From Zetaproteobacteria bacterium (lineage in GTDB: Bacteria > Pseudomonadota > Zetaproteobacteria > Mariprofundales > Mariprofundaceae): a stretch of 64,000 nt of DNA. The stretch covers positions 1 to 64,000 of the forward strand of contig PEAA01000007.1 of assembly GCA_002753275.1 (NCBI GenBank), given 5' to 3'. Positions 36,588 through 45,986 of the stretch are shown one piece after another (the stretch's first letter is position 1; each line of letters opens with the position of its first letter). The notes below the pieces were generated by a model, which was not told the DNA's origin, ran no database searches, and saw only the letters and a list, made by a program, of their open reading frames with translations. The position numbers and the translations under genes were made by a program.

Positions 36588-37271
36588 ATGAACGCATTGG
36601 CGAAGTTTGTCGTATGTCTATGCATTGCTGCTTTTATGCCATTTTCAATCGATGCGCTTGAAAATGGCATCGAGGTTTCTGGCTCCTCCGATGTGCGTGT
36701 GCCCCCTGATATTGCCAACTTCTCCTTTGCCATTAGTGATCGCGGCAATGATTTGGTTGCGATGAAAAAGAGCATGGACCAAAAAAGTTCAACGATTGTT
36801 GCTTTATGTAAAAAATTGGGTGTTGATCGAAGTGATATTTCATCCACTGAAATCTCTATACATCCGCAATACAATTACCAAACACGGGACTTTTTAGGCT
36901 ATGATCTCTCCCGTGTTATTCAAGTGACGCTGCATGGATTAGAAAAATATTCAGATCTCGTCAATGGTGCGATTGAAGCGGGTGTGACCAATATCAATCG
37001 TATTACACTGGATACGAGTACGCGGGATGCCGTGGAGCGCGAGGCATTGACAGAAGCCTCGGAGTCGGCGAAGAAAAAAGCGCAACTGCTTGCTCAAAGT
37101 CATGGTGTTGAACTGGGTAGGCTCCTCAGTATTGAGGAGCGTGGCCAATTCAGTGAAGATCGAAAGTTTCTTTATCAGGAGCGGGCTGTAGCAGCGCAAA
37201 ATAGCGGCGCCTTTGAGCCAGGTGAAATATCAATTCGTGCAACCATTGTGGTGAAATATGCCATTCAATGA
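36588..37271 (+). CDS. SIMPL-domain (DUF541) secreted protein
   Basis: After a signal peptide (MNALAKFVVCLCIAAFMPFSIDA, cut after about residue 22), the 227-residue protein has the SIMPL/DUF541 layout: an IEVSGSSDVRVPPDIANFSF opening, DISSTEISIHPQYNY, a central VTNINRITLDTS and the late A..KA..LA helix. Family members are periplasmic or surface proteins of unclear biochemistry, some linked to oxidative stress. ATG 36588 places the signal peptide at the N-terminus and has AGGG upstream. It converges on a FAD-dependent oxidoreductase gene nine bases away. Confidence 0.85.
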   Translation: MNALAKFVVCLCIAAFMPFSIDALENGIEVSGSSDVRVPPDIANFSFAISDRGNDLVAMKKSMDQKSSTIVALCKKLGVDRSDISSTEISIHPQYNYQTRDFLGYDLSRVIQVTLHGLEKYSDLVNGAIEAGVTNINRITLDTSTRDAVEREALTEASESAKKKAQLLAQSHGVELGRLLSIEERGQFSEDRKFLYQERAVAAQNSGAFEPGEISIRATIVVKYAIQ

Positions 37272-37280
37272 TGGTTGTGA

Positions 37281-38897
37281 TTAGCACTGTTTTAGAATTT
37301 CCTCAGCGGCTTTTAAGCCATCAACGGCCGCACTCACAATCCCTCCTGCATAACCGGCCCCTTCACCAACAGGGTAGAGCCGTTCTAATGAGACCGATTG
37401 CATGTTGTTATGACGCGTCATGCGAATGGGAGAACTGGTGCGTGACTCGATACCAAGAATATTTGCCTCATCGGAGACATAGCCGCGCATTTTTCGATCA
37501 AAGGCGCGCAACCCCTCTTTGAGTGGCTGACTGAGCCATGTGGGGAAGAGTTCATGGAGATCATGCGCTTCAATGCCGGGTTTGTAACTGCTGCTTGCCA
37601 GCGTTCCGGAAGCACGGTTGTTAATGAAATCCGTGATGCGCATCGCGGGTGCTTGGTAGGGCGCGCGGGTCATGTTGTAGGCTTTATGTTCAAGTTGCCG
37701 CTGTAAGCGGATGCCAACAAGGGCATCTTTGCCAAGGTTTGCCTGTGCCATGTCCGCTTGGGTGATCTGCACGACGATGCCGGAGTTGGCGAATTTCCCA
37801 GAGCGTTTGGCGTTGCTCATGCCATTGATTGCCAGTCGTCCATGTTCTGTCGGGGAAGGAACGATCAATCCACCTGGGCACATGCAAAAACTGTACACCC
37901 CTCGATCGCTGCCATCGGCTGTTTTGACTTGGTGAGCCAAACGGTATTCTGCGGCAGAGAGTGCAGGGTGATTGGCAAATGAATTGCCGTATTGACATTG
38001 GTTGACCCATGCTTGTGCATGCTCTGCGCGCACACCTACAGCAAAATCTTTGGCTTCCATCTGAATGCCGCTGCGTTGTAACTGCTCAAAGGTATCTCGG
38101 GCGGAGTGGCCAATCGCCAAAATGATATGATCCGCATGGAGCTGATCACCCTTAGCAAGGGTGACGCCAATGGCTTGGTTGTTGTGTGTGAGAATGTCAT
38201 CGACCCGTGCATCAAAGCGGTAATCGACGCCATGATCGAGCAGATAGTTGCGGATGTTGCGCACCAGTCGAAGCAATTTGTCGGTGCCAAGATGGGGATG
38301 GGCTTCCACTAAAATATCGGGATTGGCGCCAAAACGAACCATTTCATGCAACACCCAGCGGACAAAAGGGTGCTTGATGCGGGTGTAAAGTTTGCCATCG
38401 GTGTAGGTGCCGGCTCCCCCTTCACCAAAGCAGATGTTGCTCTCTGTGTTGAGTGAACCACGGCTACGCAACGCGCCAATATCGCGCATGCGTGTTTCAA
38501 CGGGTTTGCCCCGCTCAAGCAGGGTGACGGTGATACCCGCATCGGCAAGAGCCAGTGCGGCAAAAAGTCCCGCTGGACCGGCTCCGACAATAATGGCAGA
38601 AGTTTTGTTGTGCGTGGCTCTTTTTTTGAGCCCTTGCGGAGGGATAGAGGTGGAGGAGAAGTGGTCAATACGCAGCACACCTGTGGACATGTCGGGCTTG
38701 GCATGGGGGTGCAGTTGGCACTCAATGCTGAGGACGAAATGGAGGGCTGCTTTTTTGCGGGCATCGATGGTGCGCCGTGAGATGCGCCACGCAATCAGTT
38801 GATCGGCGGTGATGTTGAGCAACGCGAGAATCGTTGCGGCAATGTCGGCGTTGTCAGCGTCAAGCGTTTGTTGGAGTTGATCAATGCGAATAAACAT
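37281..38897 (-). CDS. FAD-dependent oxidoreductase (COG2509 family)
   Basis: The 538-residue protein has an N-terminal 100-residue domain of unknown role, a dinucleotide-binding motif AIIVGAGPAGLFAALALADAG near residues 104-125, ERGKPVETR, and the family-specific GSLNTESNICFGEGGAGTYTDGKLYTR and YSFCMCPGG stretches, ending with the flavin-closing YPVGEGAGYAGGIVSAAVDG. COG2509 proteins are widespread flavoenzymes without an assigned reaction. The CMCPGG segment is a striking conserved cysteine pair. The ATG is at 38897; divergent from the chemoreceptor gene across a 193-base gap. Confidence 0.88.
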   Translation of the reverse strand: MFIRIDQLQQTLDADNADIAATILALLNITADQLIAWRISRRTIDARKKAALHFVLSIECQLHPHAKPDMSTGVLRIDHFSSTSIPPQGLKKRATHNKTSAIIVGAGPAGLFAALALADAGITVTLLERGKPVETRMRDIGALRSRGSLNTESNICFGEGGAGTYTDGKLYTRIKHPFVRWVLHEMVRFGANPDILVEAHPHLGTDKLLRLVRNIRNYLLDHGVDYRFDARVDDILTHNNQAIGVTLAKGDQLHADHIILAIGHSARDTFEQLQRSGIQMEAKDFAVGVRAEHAQAWVNQCQYGNSFANHPALSAAEYRLAHQVKTADGSDRGVYSFCMCPGGLIVPSPTEHGRLAINGMSNAKRSGKFANSGIVVQITQADMAQANLGKDALVGIRLQRQLEHKAYNMTRAPYQAPAMRITDFINNRASGTLASSSYKPGIEAHDLHELFPTWLSQPLKEGLRAFDRKMRGYVSDEANILGIESRTSSPIRMTRHNNMQSVSLERLYPVGEGAGYAGGIVSAAVDGLKAAEEILKQC

Positions 38898-38981
38898 GAG
38901 CCAATGGTAGCACTAAAGATTAATTGTTGAACGCTTATCCATCATAGGGTTATGGACTCCCTTCATAAAGGTGTATTTTGT

Positions 38982-39011
38982 TGACAATTTTTCCAAGGAA
39001 TCCATATTTGC
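38982..39011 (+). promoter_or_regulatory. Sigma70-like promoter for the chemoreceptor gene
   Basis: A perfect TTGACA (38982-38987) is followed after 17-18 bases by ATATTT/TATTTG (39005-39011), 80 bases before the chemoreceptor start. It probably drives the whole chemosensory cluster. Confidence 0.55.
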
Positions 39012-39090
39012 CTTATCATGCAGGGCAAGAGGATTGTCGTATTTCAATAGGCAATGGAAGTCGATGATTCGAAGGAATGGGGAGGGGTAG

Positions 39091-40764
39091 ATGGCAGTGA
39101 ATCAAGAGAAGATGTTTTCTGATGATCAAATTTTGGTTTCGCGTACCGATACGCGCGGTATTATTACTTATGCCAATGAGGCTTTTTGCGAAGTCGCTGG
39201 ATACAATGAAGAGGATTTGATTGGTAAGCCACACAATATTATTCGTCATCCCGATATGCCTTCCGCAGCATTTAAAGATCTTTGGGACACGGTGCGCGCA
39301 GGGCGATGCTGGACAGGGATTGTGAAAAACTACACTAAAGATGGTGGCTACTATTGGGTGCGCGCCAATGTTTCGCCTGAAATGAATGATCAAGGTGTCA
39401 GTGGGTTTATTTCGGTGCGTACCAAGCCGACGCGGCAAGAGGTTCAGTCTGCTGAGAGTTTATACCGTCAACTTAAGGCCAATCAAGCCAAGCTACCCTC
39501 AACACTTGGCTTTAATTTGATTAATCGTATTAGCCTTTATCAAGCCTTGGCATGGATTGGATTGATGATTGCGGTGCCGTTAGGAATGAATGTGGCGATG
39601 GTGTTGGGTCTTTTTCAAGACATTCCGATTGTGAAAGTGTTGGCAATCTTGATGGAAGCGATTCCGTTGATCTTCCTTTTTTCCATGGCAACACGCTCGC
39701 GTCACGCATTGGAACGATTGCAGCATGGCATGAAACGGATGATGCAAGGCCATTACGATGCGGATCTACATTTGTTGCGTTTGGATGAGTTTGCCGATGT
39801 GTTTACACTGGCCAATGCAATGCAGTACCAAACTTACTTTAAAGTCGATGAGATGCGCTTGATGCATAAAAAGGCCAATGATGCGATGGCAGCCAAGCTT
39901 GCCGAACAAGAGGCTGAGTCGAAGTTGGTGCGCGAGTTTGAGCTGAAAGCACAAGAGGTCTCTTCGGTGCTGGCCTCCTCTTCTGAAGAGGTGAGCGTTG
40001 CGGCATCAAGCCTTGCGGCAACAGCGGAAGAGTTGACGGCACAAGTGGGCATCGTTGAAGAGGGGTCAACGGAGGGTATTTCCCATGTGGAGATGACAGC
40101 CGCAGCAACCGAAGAGGTGAGTGCCACCATTCAAGATATCACCGATCGGGTGCAGAAGGCTTCAGAAATCGCTGATCAGGGCATGGTCGAAGCGAAAAAT
40201 ACCAATGCGATCGTTTCGCGTCTGTCGCAAGTCTCTGAAGAGATTGGTTCGGTGGTCAATACGATCAATGAGATCGCCGAGCAGACCAATCTACTTGCAC
40301 TGAATGCTTCTATTGAGGCTGCGCGTGCTGGCGATGCCGGGCGAGGATTTGCGGTGGTTGCCAATGAAGTGAAAGATTTGGCGCAGCAGACAGCCAAAGC
40401 CACCGGCGATATTGGCAAACAGATTGCGGGGATGCAGGCAGAGAGTGGGGCAGTGGTCAAAGCACTTGAAAAAATTTCGGGGATTATTGCGCAAATTAAT
40501 GAGCATACAGGTTCAGTTTCTGAGGCGATGAACCAGCAGGCGCAAGCTGTCGCAGAAATTTCTGATGGGGCGCAGCGTGCCAGCTATGGAATGAATAATG
40601 TGAAATCTTCTATCGGAGATTTGGGTATCGCTGCCAACGATACAGGGCGGATGTCTTCTGAAATGGTGGTGGCTTCTGAAGATTTGGCACGAATTGCTTC
40701 CGAGCAGCAAACCATGATTCATACATTCCTGAATGGTTTAAGTCGTGTTCGGGGTAATGTGTAA
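39091..40764 (+). CDS. Aer-like methyl-accepting chemotaxis protein with N-terminal PAS
   Basis: The N-terminal 120 residues form a PAS domain very close to Aer: YANEAFCEVAGYNEEDL, KPHNIIRHPDMPSAAFKDLW and GIVKNYTKDGGYYWVRAN, the last being the FAD-binding stretch of Aer aerotaxis receptors. Two adjacent hydrophobic segments (about 150-205) anchor it without a periplasmic domain; the rest is a signalling coiled coil with the tip INEIAEQTNLLALNASIEAARAGDAGRGFAVVA-type sequence. The C-terminus lacks a CheR-tethering pentapeptide. FAD binding and redox sensing are known for Aer; for this protein they are inferred. GGAGGGG precedes the ATG. Confidence 0.92.
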   Translation: MAVNQEKMFSDDQILVSRTDTRGIITYANEAFCEVAGYNEEDLIGKPHNIIRHPDMPSAAFKDLWDTVRAGRCWTGIVKNYTKDGGYYWVRANVSPEMNDQGVSGFISVRTKPTRQEVQSAESLYRQLKANQAKLPSTLGFNLINRISLYQALAWIGLMIAVPLGMNVAMVLGLFQDIPIVKVLAILMEAIPLIFLFSMATRSRHALERLQHGMKRMMQGHYDADLHLLRLDEFADVFTLANAMQYQTYFKVDEMRLMHKKANDAMAAKLAEQEAESKLVREFELKAQEVSSVLASSSEEVSVAASSLAATAEELTAQVGIVEEGSTEGISHVEMTAAATEEVSATIQDITDRVQKASEIADQGMVEAKNTNAIVSRLSQVSEEIGSVVNTINEIAEQTNLLALNASIEAARAGDAGRGFAVVANEVKDLAQQTAKATGDIGKQIAGMQAESGAVVKALEKISGIIAQINEHTGSVSEAMNQQAQAVAEISDGAQRASYGMNNVKSSIGDLGIAANDTGRMSSEMVVASEDLARIASEQQTMIHTFLNGLSRVRGNV

Positions 40765-40812
40765 TTTGGCATAACTTCCTCCTATATGATTGAAGAAAGT
40801 AGAGGTTAACGG

Positions 40813-43800
40813 ATGCGTCCAATCTCGATGTCTGTGCAGTTTGCTATCGTTACCACCGTTTTGGCGTTGGTTTCTGCCGCGATCACGAGCTACTTTTTTT
40901 ATCAACAAACTGAACAACAGCGAATGCAAACCCATGTGGAGCGCTTGCAAGAGGCGCTTCATGAGGATCACTATTTGATAGAGAGTCGAGTTGCCCGTTT
41001 GCGTGATGGTGTGAATGGTTTGGTGAATGCTTCTGCTGTTGTTCGCTATGGTGATGGGATGATCGCGGGTGAACGGGCTCTTGCAGAACTCACCGATCTT
41101 TTTAAACAGTCTCTGCAGCAATATATTGATTATACCCATTTGCGGATGATTGATGCGGTATCAATGCCTGGGCGTGAGTTGTTAAGGCTTGAGCGGACGG
41201 GGGATGATATTGTGCGGGTTGCTGAAGGAGCTTTAGGAGATGCATCTCAGCAGTTGGTGTTTACTGAAACAGCAAAGCTTTCGCCAGGGCAAATTTATCT
41301 CTCTGCAATTCATTTCAATCGCGAGGATGGCGTTATTGCCCAGCCTTATACCCCAGTGTTTTGTTTGGCAACACCCATTTTTGATTTGCAGCATCATTTG
41401 AAAGCAGTGCTTGTTGTCGATGTTAATGCTGGCGTGTTGATGCCACCGACGGGTATTCACCCTTGGGTCAGTGATTTTTTTATTGCCGATGCTTTTGGAC
41501 GCTACCTCGTTCATTCGCAAGCGGAAAAGCAGCTTGCTTTTGAGACGGGGCAGCAAGCGTCTGTAATGCACGATTACGAGATTGATATTGCAGATTTTCT
41601 AAAACGGCATGCCGACCCTGTTGTTCGTGATCAAGGGTGGATGGGTGAGCCTTTTCTTGGTGTGGGTGCATCCAATGAATTGTTACAGATGCGCAAGTTT
41701 TATATCGACAAACTCCATCCTGAACAGTTTTTGTTGATGGGGGTGGTTGCATCGGGCACCGTCATGGCGTATTGGGTCGATGGCGTTGTTCATGATGTGT
41801 TGCTTTGGGCTGGGTTTTTGTGTTTGGCTATTCTTCTGATGGGTGGGTTGATTGGATATTGGTTGTGTCGCCCATTGCATCAGCTTGAAGTGGTGGTTGA
41901 GACCATTGGGGATGGAATGTTGGTTGAAATCCCGCATCTCTCGGGGGCCAAAGAGGTTGTATCCCTTTCTCGTGCCATTACCAAGATGGTTGATGCGGTG
42001 ACTCAATCAAGAAAAGAGCTTTATAAAAGTTCAGCGCTTCTTGATAGTCAAGTGCGCGAGCGCACTTTGGATTTAAAGAGTGTAAAACATCAATTAGAAG
42101 ATAAAAATGAGGTGTTGCGACAAGCGTTAATGATTGCCGAGCAGGCGACGGCGATGCGAGGGCAATTTTTAGCGGCAATGAGCCATGAAATTCGCACCCC
42201 TTTGAATGGCGTGTTGGGGTTGACAGAACTTTTACTCGATACCCCATTGAATGAAATGCAGCGTAATCAGCTGGAAACCATTCGGGCATCAGGGAAAACA
42301 CTTTTAACAATTCTGAATGATGTGCTTGATTTTAGTAAAATTGAATCGGGCAAGTTTGAGTTGAATTTAGGCGAATTTGATGTGCATGCATTGATTCATC
42401 GTGTGGTGAATTTGCAGTCTGCTGTGGCAGAGAGCAAAGGACTGCTTTTGATGGTAGAGGAGGCAAATCTGCAAACGATGGTGGTTGGAGATAGTAACCG
42501 TTTGGAACAGATTCTTGCCAACTTATTAAGTAATGCCATTAAATTTACAGAATCGGGTGAAGTGGTGTTGGTGTTAGAGCGGGTTGCTGATGATGCATCG
42601 TATTTAACGCTACAGTTTACGGTTCGAGATACTGGGATTGGTATGGATGAATTGGAGCAGCAGCGATTGTTTCAAGAGTTTGTGCAAGGAAATTCGGCAA
42701 TCAGTAGTCGATTTGGTGGTACAGGTCTTGGTTTGACGATTTCTCAGCGCCTGGTTCAGATGATGGGGGGGAATATTGAGGTGCAGAGTTGTAAAGGAGC
42801 CGGCTCCTCCTTTCAGTTTTATCTCACCTTTCCCAAAGGCTCCCTGTTTGATCCATCGATGATGGTGACATTGGAGCACTGTACTGTTTTGCTCGCAGGT
42901 GATGATGTGGACGGCTTGCAGTTTTGCGCAGATGCGTTGCAATCGTTACAGATGGATGTCGATTTGATCGCTAGAAATTGTAGCGATGAGGAGATTCTGG
43001 AGAGGCTTCAGCGTGGAAATGAGCGGGCTTCATTGTACCATTTTGTCGTGCTGGATGAGGATGCGAAAGGGATGCGTTTGGCATCATTGATTCGTGCGTG
43101 TCCGCAGCTTGTAGACTTATGTCTGTTGGTTTATCGGTCAACCTATGATCGAGAAAAAGACCCGATAGTTGCCGAATATTTTGACTTGCAGTTGCACCGC
43201 GGAGCTTCTCAAGAGGCGTTGCGCAAGGGGTTGTTATCGATATTGCACGGCGGAGATGCGCCATTTTCTGTAAGTTCCTTGCATCATGATGGTGATGTTT
43301 ATCATCTGCGCAGTGAGCGTATTTTGTTGGTTGAAGATAATTTAGTGAATCAACAAGTGGCGAAAGGTATGTTACGCAAGTGTGGAATCGAACATGTTGA
43401 TGTGGCGAACCATGGCAAAGAAGGGGTCGCGATGTTTGAGCAATCGCACTATGACCTTGTTTTGATGGATGTGCAGATGCCAGAGATGGATGGATATGCT
43501 GCCACGCGGGCTATCCGTGCATTGGAAATGCAGCGTGGGCAGCGTGCGATCCCCATTATTGCATTGACAGCACACGCGTTTGATGAAGAACGAATGAAAG
43601 GGCAATCTGCAGGGATGGATGATCATCTTTCCAAACCTTTTACAGTGAATGCACTGAATAATATTTTTAACACATGGCTTGGAGGCTCGCCTATGAATGA
43701 AACATCATCCACTGAAGAAGCATTGGGCAATCATGATCAAAAGCTTGCGGGGGGGGGGCGTTCGCCTTCGATTGATATTCCAACCTTAGCCGATATGCGA

Positions 43801-44109
43801 GAGGCTTTAGGTTGTGGGGTTGGTCCTATTCTCGATATTTTTGCAGCGCAGCTTCCTGAAAAAAAAGGGTCTATCCAAGAGGCGATGGCTACGGAAAACT
43901 GGTTTGAGGTTGCCGAAAATGCGCATGCTTTGAAAGGAAGTGGTCGTAGTATGGGGGCGTTAATCTTGGGAGACTTGGCTGCAACGGTTGAACGCATGGC
44001 TCGGGAGCAGGAGTTGGAAGAACTTGGCGGTGCGATTGAAGCACTCTATGTTGAAATTGATCGCTGTGAGATTGCATTGCAAGACGCGGGGCTCGATCAA
44101 TACCGTTAA
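40813..44109 (+). CDS. Hybrid sensor histidine kinase: periplasmic sensor, HAMP, kinase, two receivers (one degenerate), Hpt
   Basis: A 1098-residue membrane kinase. Helices near 9-29 and 310-350 enclose a periplasmic sensor of about 280 residues; HAMP and a coiled coil follow. The kinase has His about 458 in MSHEIRTPLNG, LLSNAIKFTESG, DTGIGM and GTGLGLTIS. Residues about 680-800 resemble a receiver that has lost its acidic pocket. A true receiver (ILLVEDN at about 836, phospho-Asp in LMDVQMPEMDG near 884, LSKPF) and a terminal Hpt with His about 1038 in AHALKGSG complete a self-contained phosphorelay. A run of ten G at 43749-43758 lies in the linker before Hpt. It stands where CheA would be expected. 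Confidence 0.93.
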   Translation: MRPISMSVQFAIVTTVLALVSAAITSYFFYQQTEQQRMQTHVERLQEALHEDHYLIESRVARLRDGVNGLVNASAVVRYGDGMIAGERALAELTDLFKQSLQQYIDYTHLRMIDAVSMPGRELLRLERTGDDIVRVAEGALGDASQQLVFTETAKLSPGQIYLSAIHFNREDGVIAQPYTPVFCLATPIFDLQHHLKAVLVVDVNAGVLMPPTGIHPWVSDFFIADAFGRYLVHSQAEKQLAFETGQQASVMHDYEIDIADFLKRHADPVVRDQGWMGEPFLGVGASNELLQMRKFYIDKLHPEQFLLMGVVASGTVMAYWVDGVVHDVLLWAGFLCLAILLMGGLIGYWLCRPLHQLEVVVETIGDGMLVEIPHLSGAKEVVSLSRAITKMVDAVTQSRKELYKSSALLDSQVRERTLDLKSVKHQLEDKNEVLRQALMIAEQATAMRGQFLAAMSHEIRTPLNGVLGLTELLLDTPLNEMQRNQLETIRASGKTLLTILNDVLDFSKIESGKFELNLGEFDVHALIHRVVNLQSAVAESKGLLLMVEEANLQTMVVGDSNRLEQILANLLSNAIKFTESGEVVLVLERVADDASYLTLQFTVRDTGIGMDELEQQRLFQEFVQGNSAISSRFGGTGLGLTISQRLVQMMGGNIEVQSCKGAGSSFQFYLTFPKGSLFDPSMMVTLEHCTVLLAGDDVDGLQFCADALQSLQMDVDLIARNCSDEEILERLQRGNERASLYHFVVLDEDAKGMRLASLIRACPQLVDLCLLVYRSTYDREKDPIVAEYFDLQLHRGASQEALRKGLLSILHGGDAPFSVSSLHHDGDVYHLRSERILLVEDNLVNQQVAKGMLRKCGIEHVDVANHGKEGVAMFEQSHYDLVLMDVQMPEMDGYAATRAIRALEMQRGQRAIPIIALTAHAFDEERMKGQSAGMDDHLSKPFTVNALNNIFNTWLGGSPMNETSSTEEALGNHDQKLAGGGRSPSIDIPTLADMREALGCGVGPILDIFAAQLPEKKGSIQEAMATENWFEVAENAHALKGSGRSMGALILGDLAATVERMAREQELEELGGAIEALYVEIDRCEIALQDAGLDQYR

Positions 44110-44140
44110 TGTGCTATTGCGATAAAAAAGGGGGGGAGGA

Positions 44141-45610
44141 GTGCCGCTATATCAGTGGGGAAAGTCGAGTTTATCATTGGGGTCGACCCATAGTTGTACT
44201 GGAAACCGATGCGATGATTTGATAAAAGATGCAGAAAGTGCGGATCCTGCACGCAGACGGCAGGCGGCTCTTGATCTTGCTTATTGTAGAAATGGTAAGC
44301 GTGTCTTGCCTGAAATTGTTTTGAAAGAACGGCATGTTGCGGTGCGTGAAACGATGTTTGACTCGTTGTTGCATTTGGTGGATGCAGCCATGGTTGAACG
44401 ATTGTTACCGATGTTGCGTTCAAATGATGCAATGTTGAGAAATGGTGCGATTGAACTTTTTCAACAGATTCCAGAACTTTTTGCTCCACATGTATCAGGT
44501 TTGTTGGCGGATGACGATTCGGATGTTCGTATTTTTACGATCAATGTGATTCAGCACTTGCACCATACGATGGTGCCAAGCTGGTTGCTTGAAGTGATTC
44601 GCCATGACCGCCATGTGAATGTGGTCGCGGCGGCATTGAATGCTCTGGCTGATTTTGCGCGTCCCAACATGGTAGGAGATCTGTTGGCGGTTAAAAAACG
44701 CTTTGAAGATCAGCCTTATCTTCATTTTGCGGTCGATACGGTGATGTCTCGCACAAAGCGTGGGGTTGCGATTGATGCGACGGGGATTACCGATAGTGAA
44801 TTTGAGAGTTTTCGAGATCTTTTTTATGCACGAACAGGAATTTTGTTTAAGGAGAACAAGCGTTACTTTGTTGATAAGCGCTTGATTGATCGTATTCATA
44901 AAACAGGGCATCAATCTTTTGCCGATTATTTTCGCTATGTTCGTTTGGCTGAATCAGCGCATGAGTTTCAAATTTTAACCAATGTGATGACCGTCAATGA
45001 AACCTATTTTTTTCGTGATGATGGACATTTTAAAGCGATGGTTCATTCGATGCTTGATCAAATTGTTGCCAACAAGCGCAAGGGTGAGATGATTCGGATT
45101 TGGTCAGTACCATCCTCAACAGGTGAAGAACCCTATTCAATTGCGCTTTATTTGCTTGAGTATTGGCCAAAGTTGTCCGATTGGAATGTGCAAATTATTG
45201 CTTCGGATATTAATACCGAGGTGCTTGAGCGTTGTAATAAAGGGATCTATTCAAAGCATGCCTTACGCTTTGTGCCGCAACCGTTGGTGCGTAAATATTT
45301 TGCGGAGTTGGCGAATGGTGAATATCAAATCAACTTGGCACTGCGTAAAAGTGTGAATTTCTTTTTGGGGTCAATTTTAGATGCAAAATATCAGGCAGAT
45401 GTTCAGCATGTGGATATCATTTTTTGTAGAAACTTGTTGATCTATTTTGATGATGTGTCCCGGAAACAGGCTGTTGAGACCCTTTATGGTCTCTTAAATC
45501 CCGGAGGTTTTGTGTTATTAGGAAGCATGGAGTCGATGTCCCGAATATCTTCTCGATTTCAAATTCAAAAGATAGATTCCAGTTTGGTTTATCAGAAGGG
45601 GCTGGTATGA
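44141..45610 (+). CDS. CheR-type methyltransferase with an N-terminal HEAT-like repeat domain
   Basis: The 489-residue protein joins two parts. Residues about 20-195 are alpha-helical HEAT-like repeats (DPARRRQAALDLAY, VAVRETMFDSLLHLVDA, NDAMLRNGAIELFQQIPEL, DSDVRIFTINVIQHL, VNVVAAALNALADF). Residues about 215-489 are a CheR methyltransferase with FRDLFYARTGILFKENKRYFVDKRL, MTVNETYFFRD, SAM motif IWSVPSSTGEEPYSIA and IIFCRNLLIYFD. CheR usually reads WSAxCSTGEEPY; here the cysteine is serine. The start is GTG at 44141, touching a GGGGGGGAGGA ribosome site. It overlaps cheY by four bases. Confidence 0.9.
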   Translation: MPLYQWGKSSLSLGSTHSCTGNRCDDLIKDAESADPARRRQAALDLAYCRNGKRVLPEIVLKERHVAVRETMFDSLLHLVDAAMVERLLPMLRSNDAMLRNGAIELFQQIPELFAPHVSGLLADDDSDVRIFTINVIQHLHHTMVPSWLLEVIRHDRHVNVVAAALNALADFARPNMVGDLLAVKKRFEDQPYLHFAVDTVMSRTKRGVAIDATGITDSEFESFRDLFYARTGILFKENKRYFVDKRLIDRIHKTGHQSFADYFRYVRLAESAHEFQILTNVMTVNETYFFRDDGHFKAMVHSMLDQIVANKRKGEMIRIWSVPSSTGEEPYSIALYLLEYWPKLSDWNVQIIASDINTEVLERCNKGIYSKHALRFVPQPLVRKYFAELANGEYQINLALRKSVNFFLGSILDAKYQADVQHVDIIFCRNLLIYFDDVSRKQAVETLYGLLNPGGFVLLGSMESMSRISSRFQIQKIDSSLVYQKGLV

Positions 45611-45975
45611 CTGCCAAGATTATGATTGTTGATGATGAGATGATGATTCGTAAGTATTATGTGATGTTGCTAGAGTCGAAGGGTTATACTACGCTTGAGG
45701 CGGCTAATGGCTACGAGGCCTTGGAAAAAATATTGATTGATCCATGTGATGTGTTGATGGTGGATATCAATATGCCTAAGATGGATGGTTTGACGATGGT
45801 CAAAGAGATTCGTAGTCGTGATGGCTTTCATCATTTGCCGGTCATTATGATTAGTGCGGAAGAGGGTGATGCTGATAAAGATTCAGCATTTGAGCATGGG
45901 GTGAGTATTTATTTGCAAAAACCGGTCAAAGCGGACTTGTTGTTGCAGAGTGTTGCACAGTTATTAATAAAGTAG
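45607..45975 (+). CDS. Single-domain response regulator (CheY-like)
   Basis: The 122-residue receiver has the acidic pair in VDDEMM, phospho-Asp about 52-53 in LMVDINMPKMDG, Ser in MISAEEG and the lysine in LQKPVKAD. No output domain follows, as in CheY. It starts within the cheR stop (ATGA) and lies 11 bases before the Hpt-REC gene, all in one operon. Whether it acts on the flagellar motor or only in the phosphorelay is open. Confidence 0.92.
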   Translation: MTAKIMIVDDEMMIRKYYVMLLESKGYTTLEAANGYEALEKILIDPCDVLMVDINMPKMDGLTMVKEIRSRDGFHHLPVIMISAEEGDADKDSAFEHGVSIYLQKPVKADLLLQSVAQLLIK

Positions 45976-45986
45976 AGAGGCGTTTT

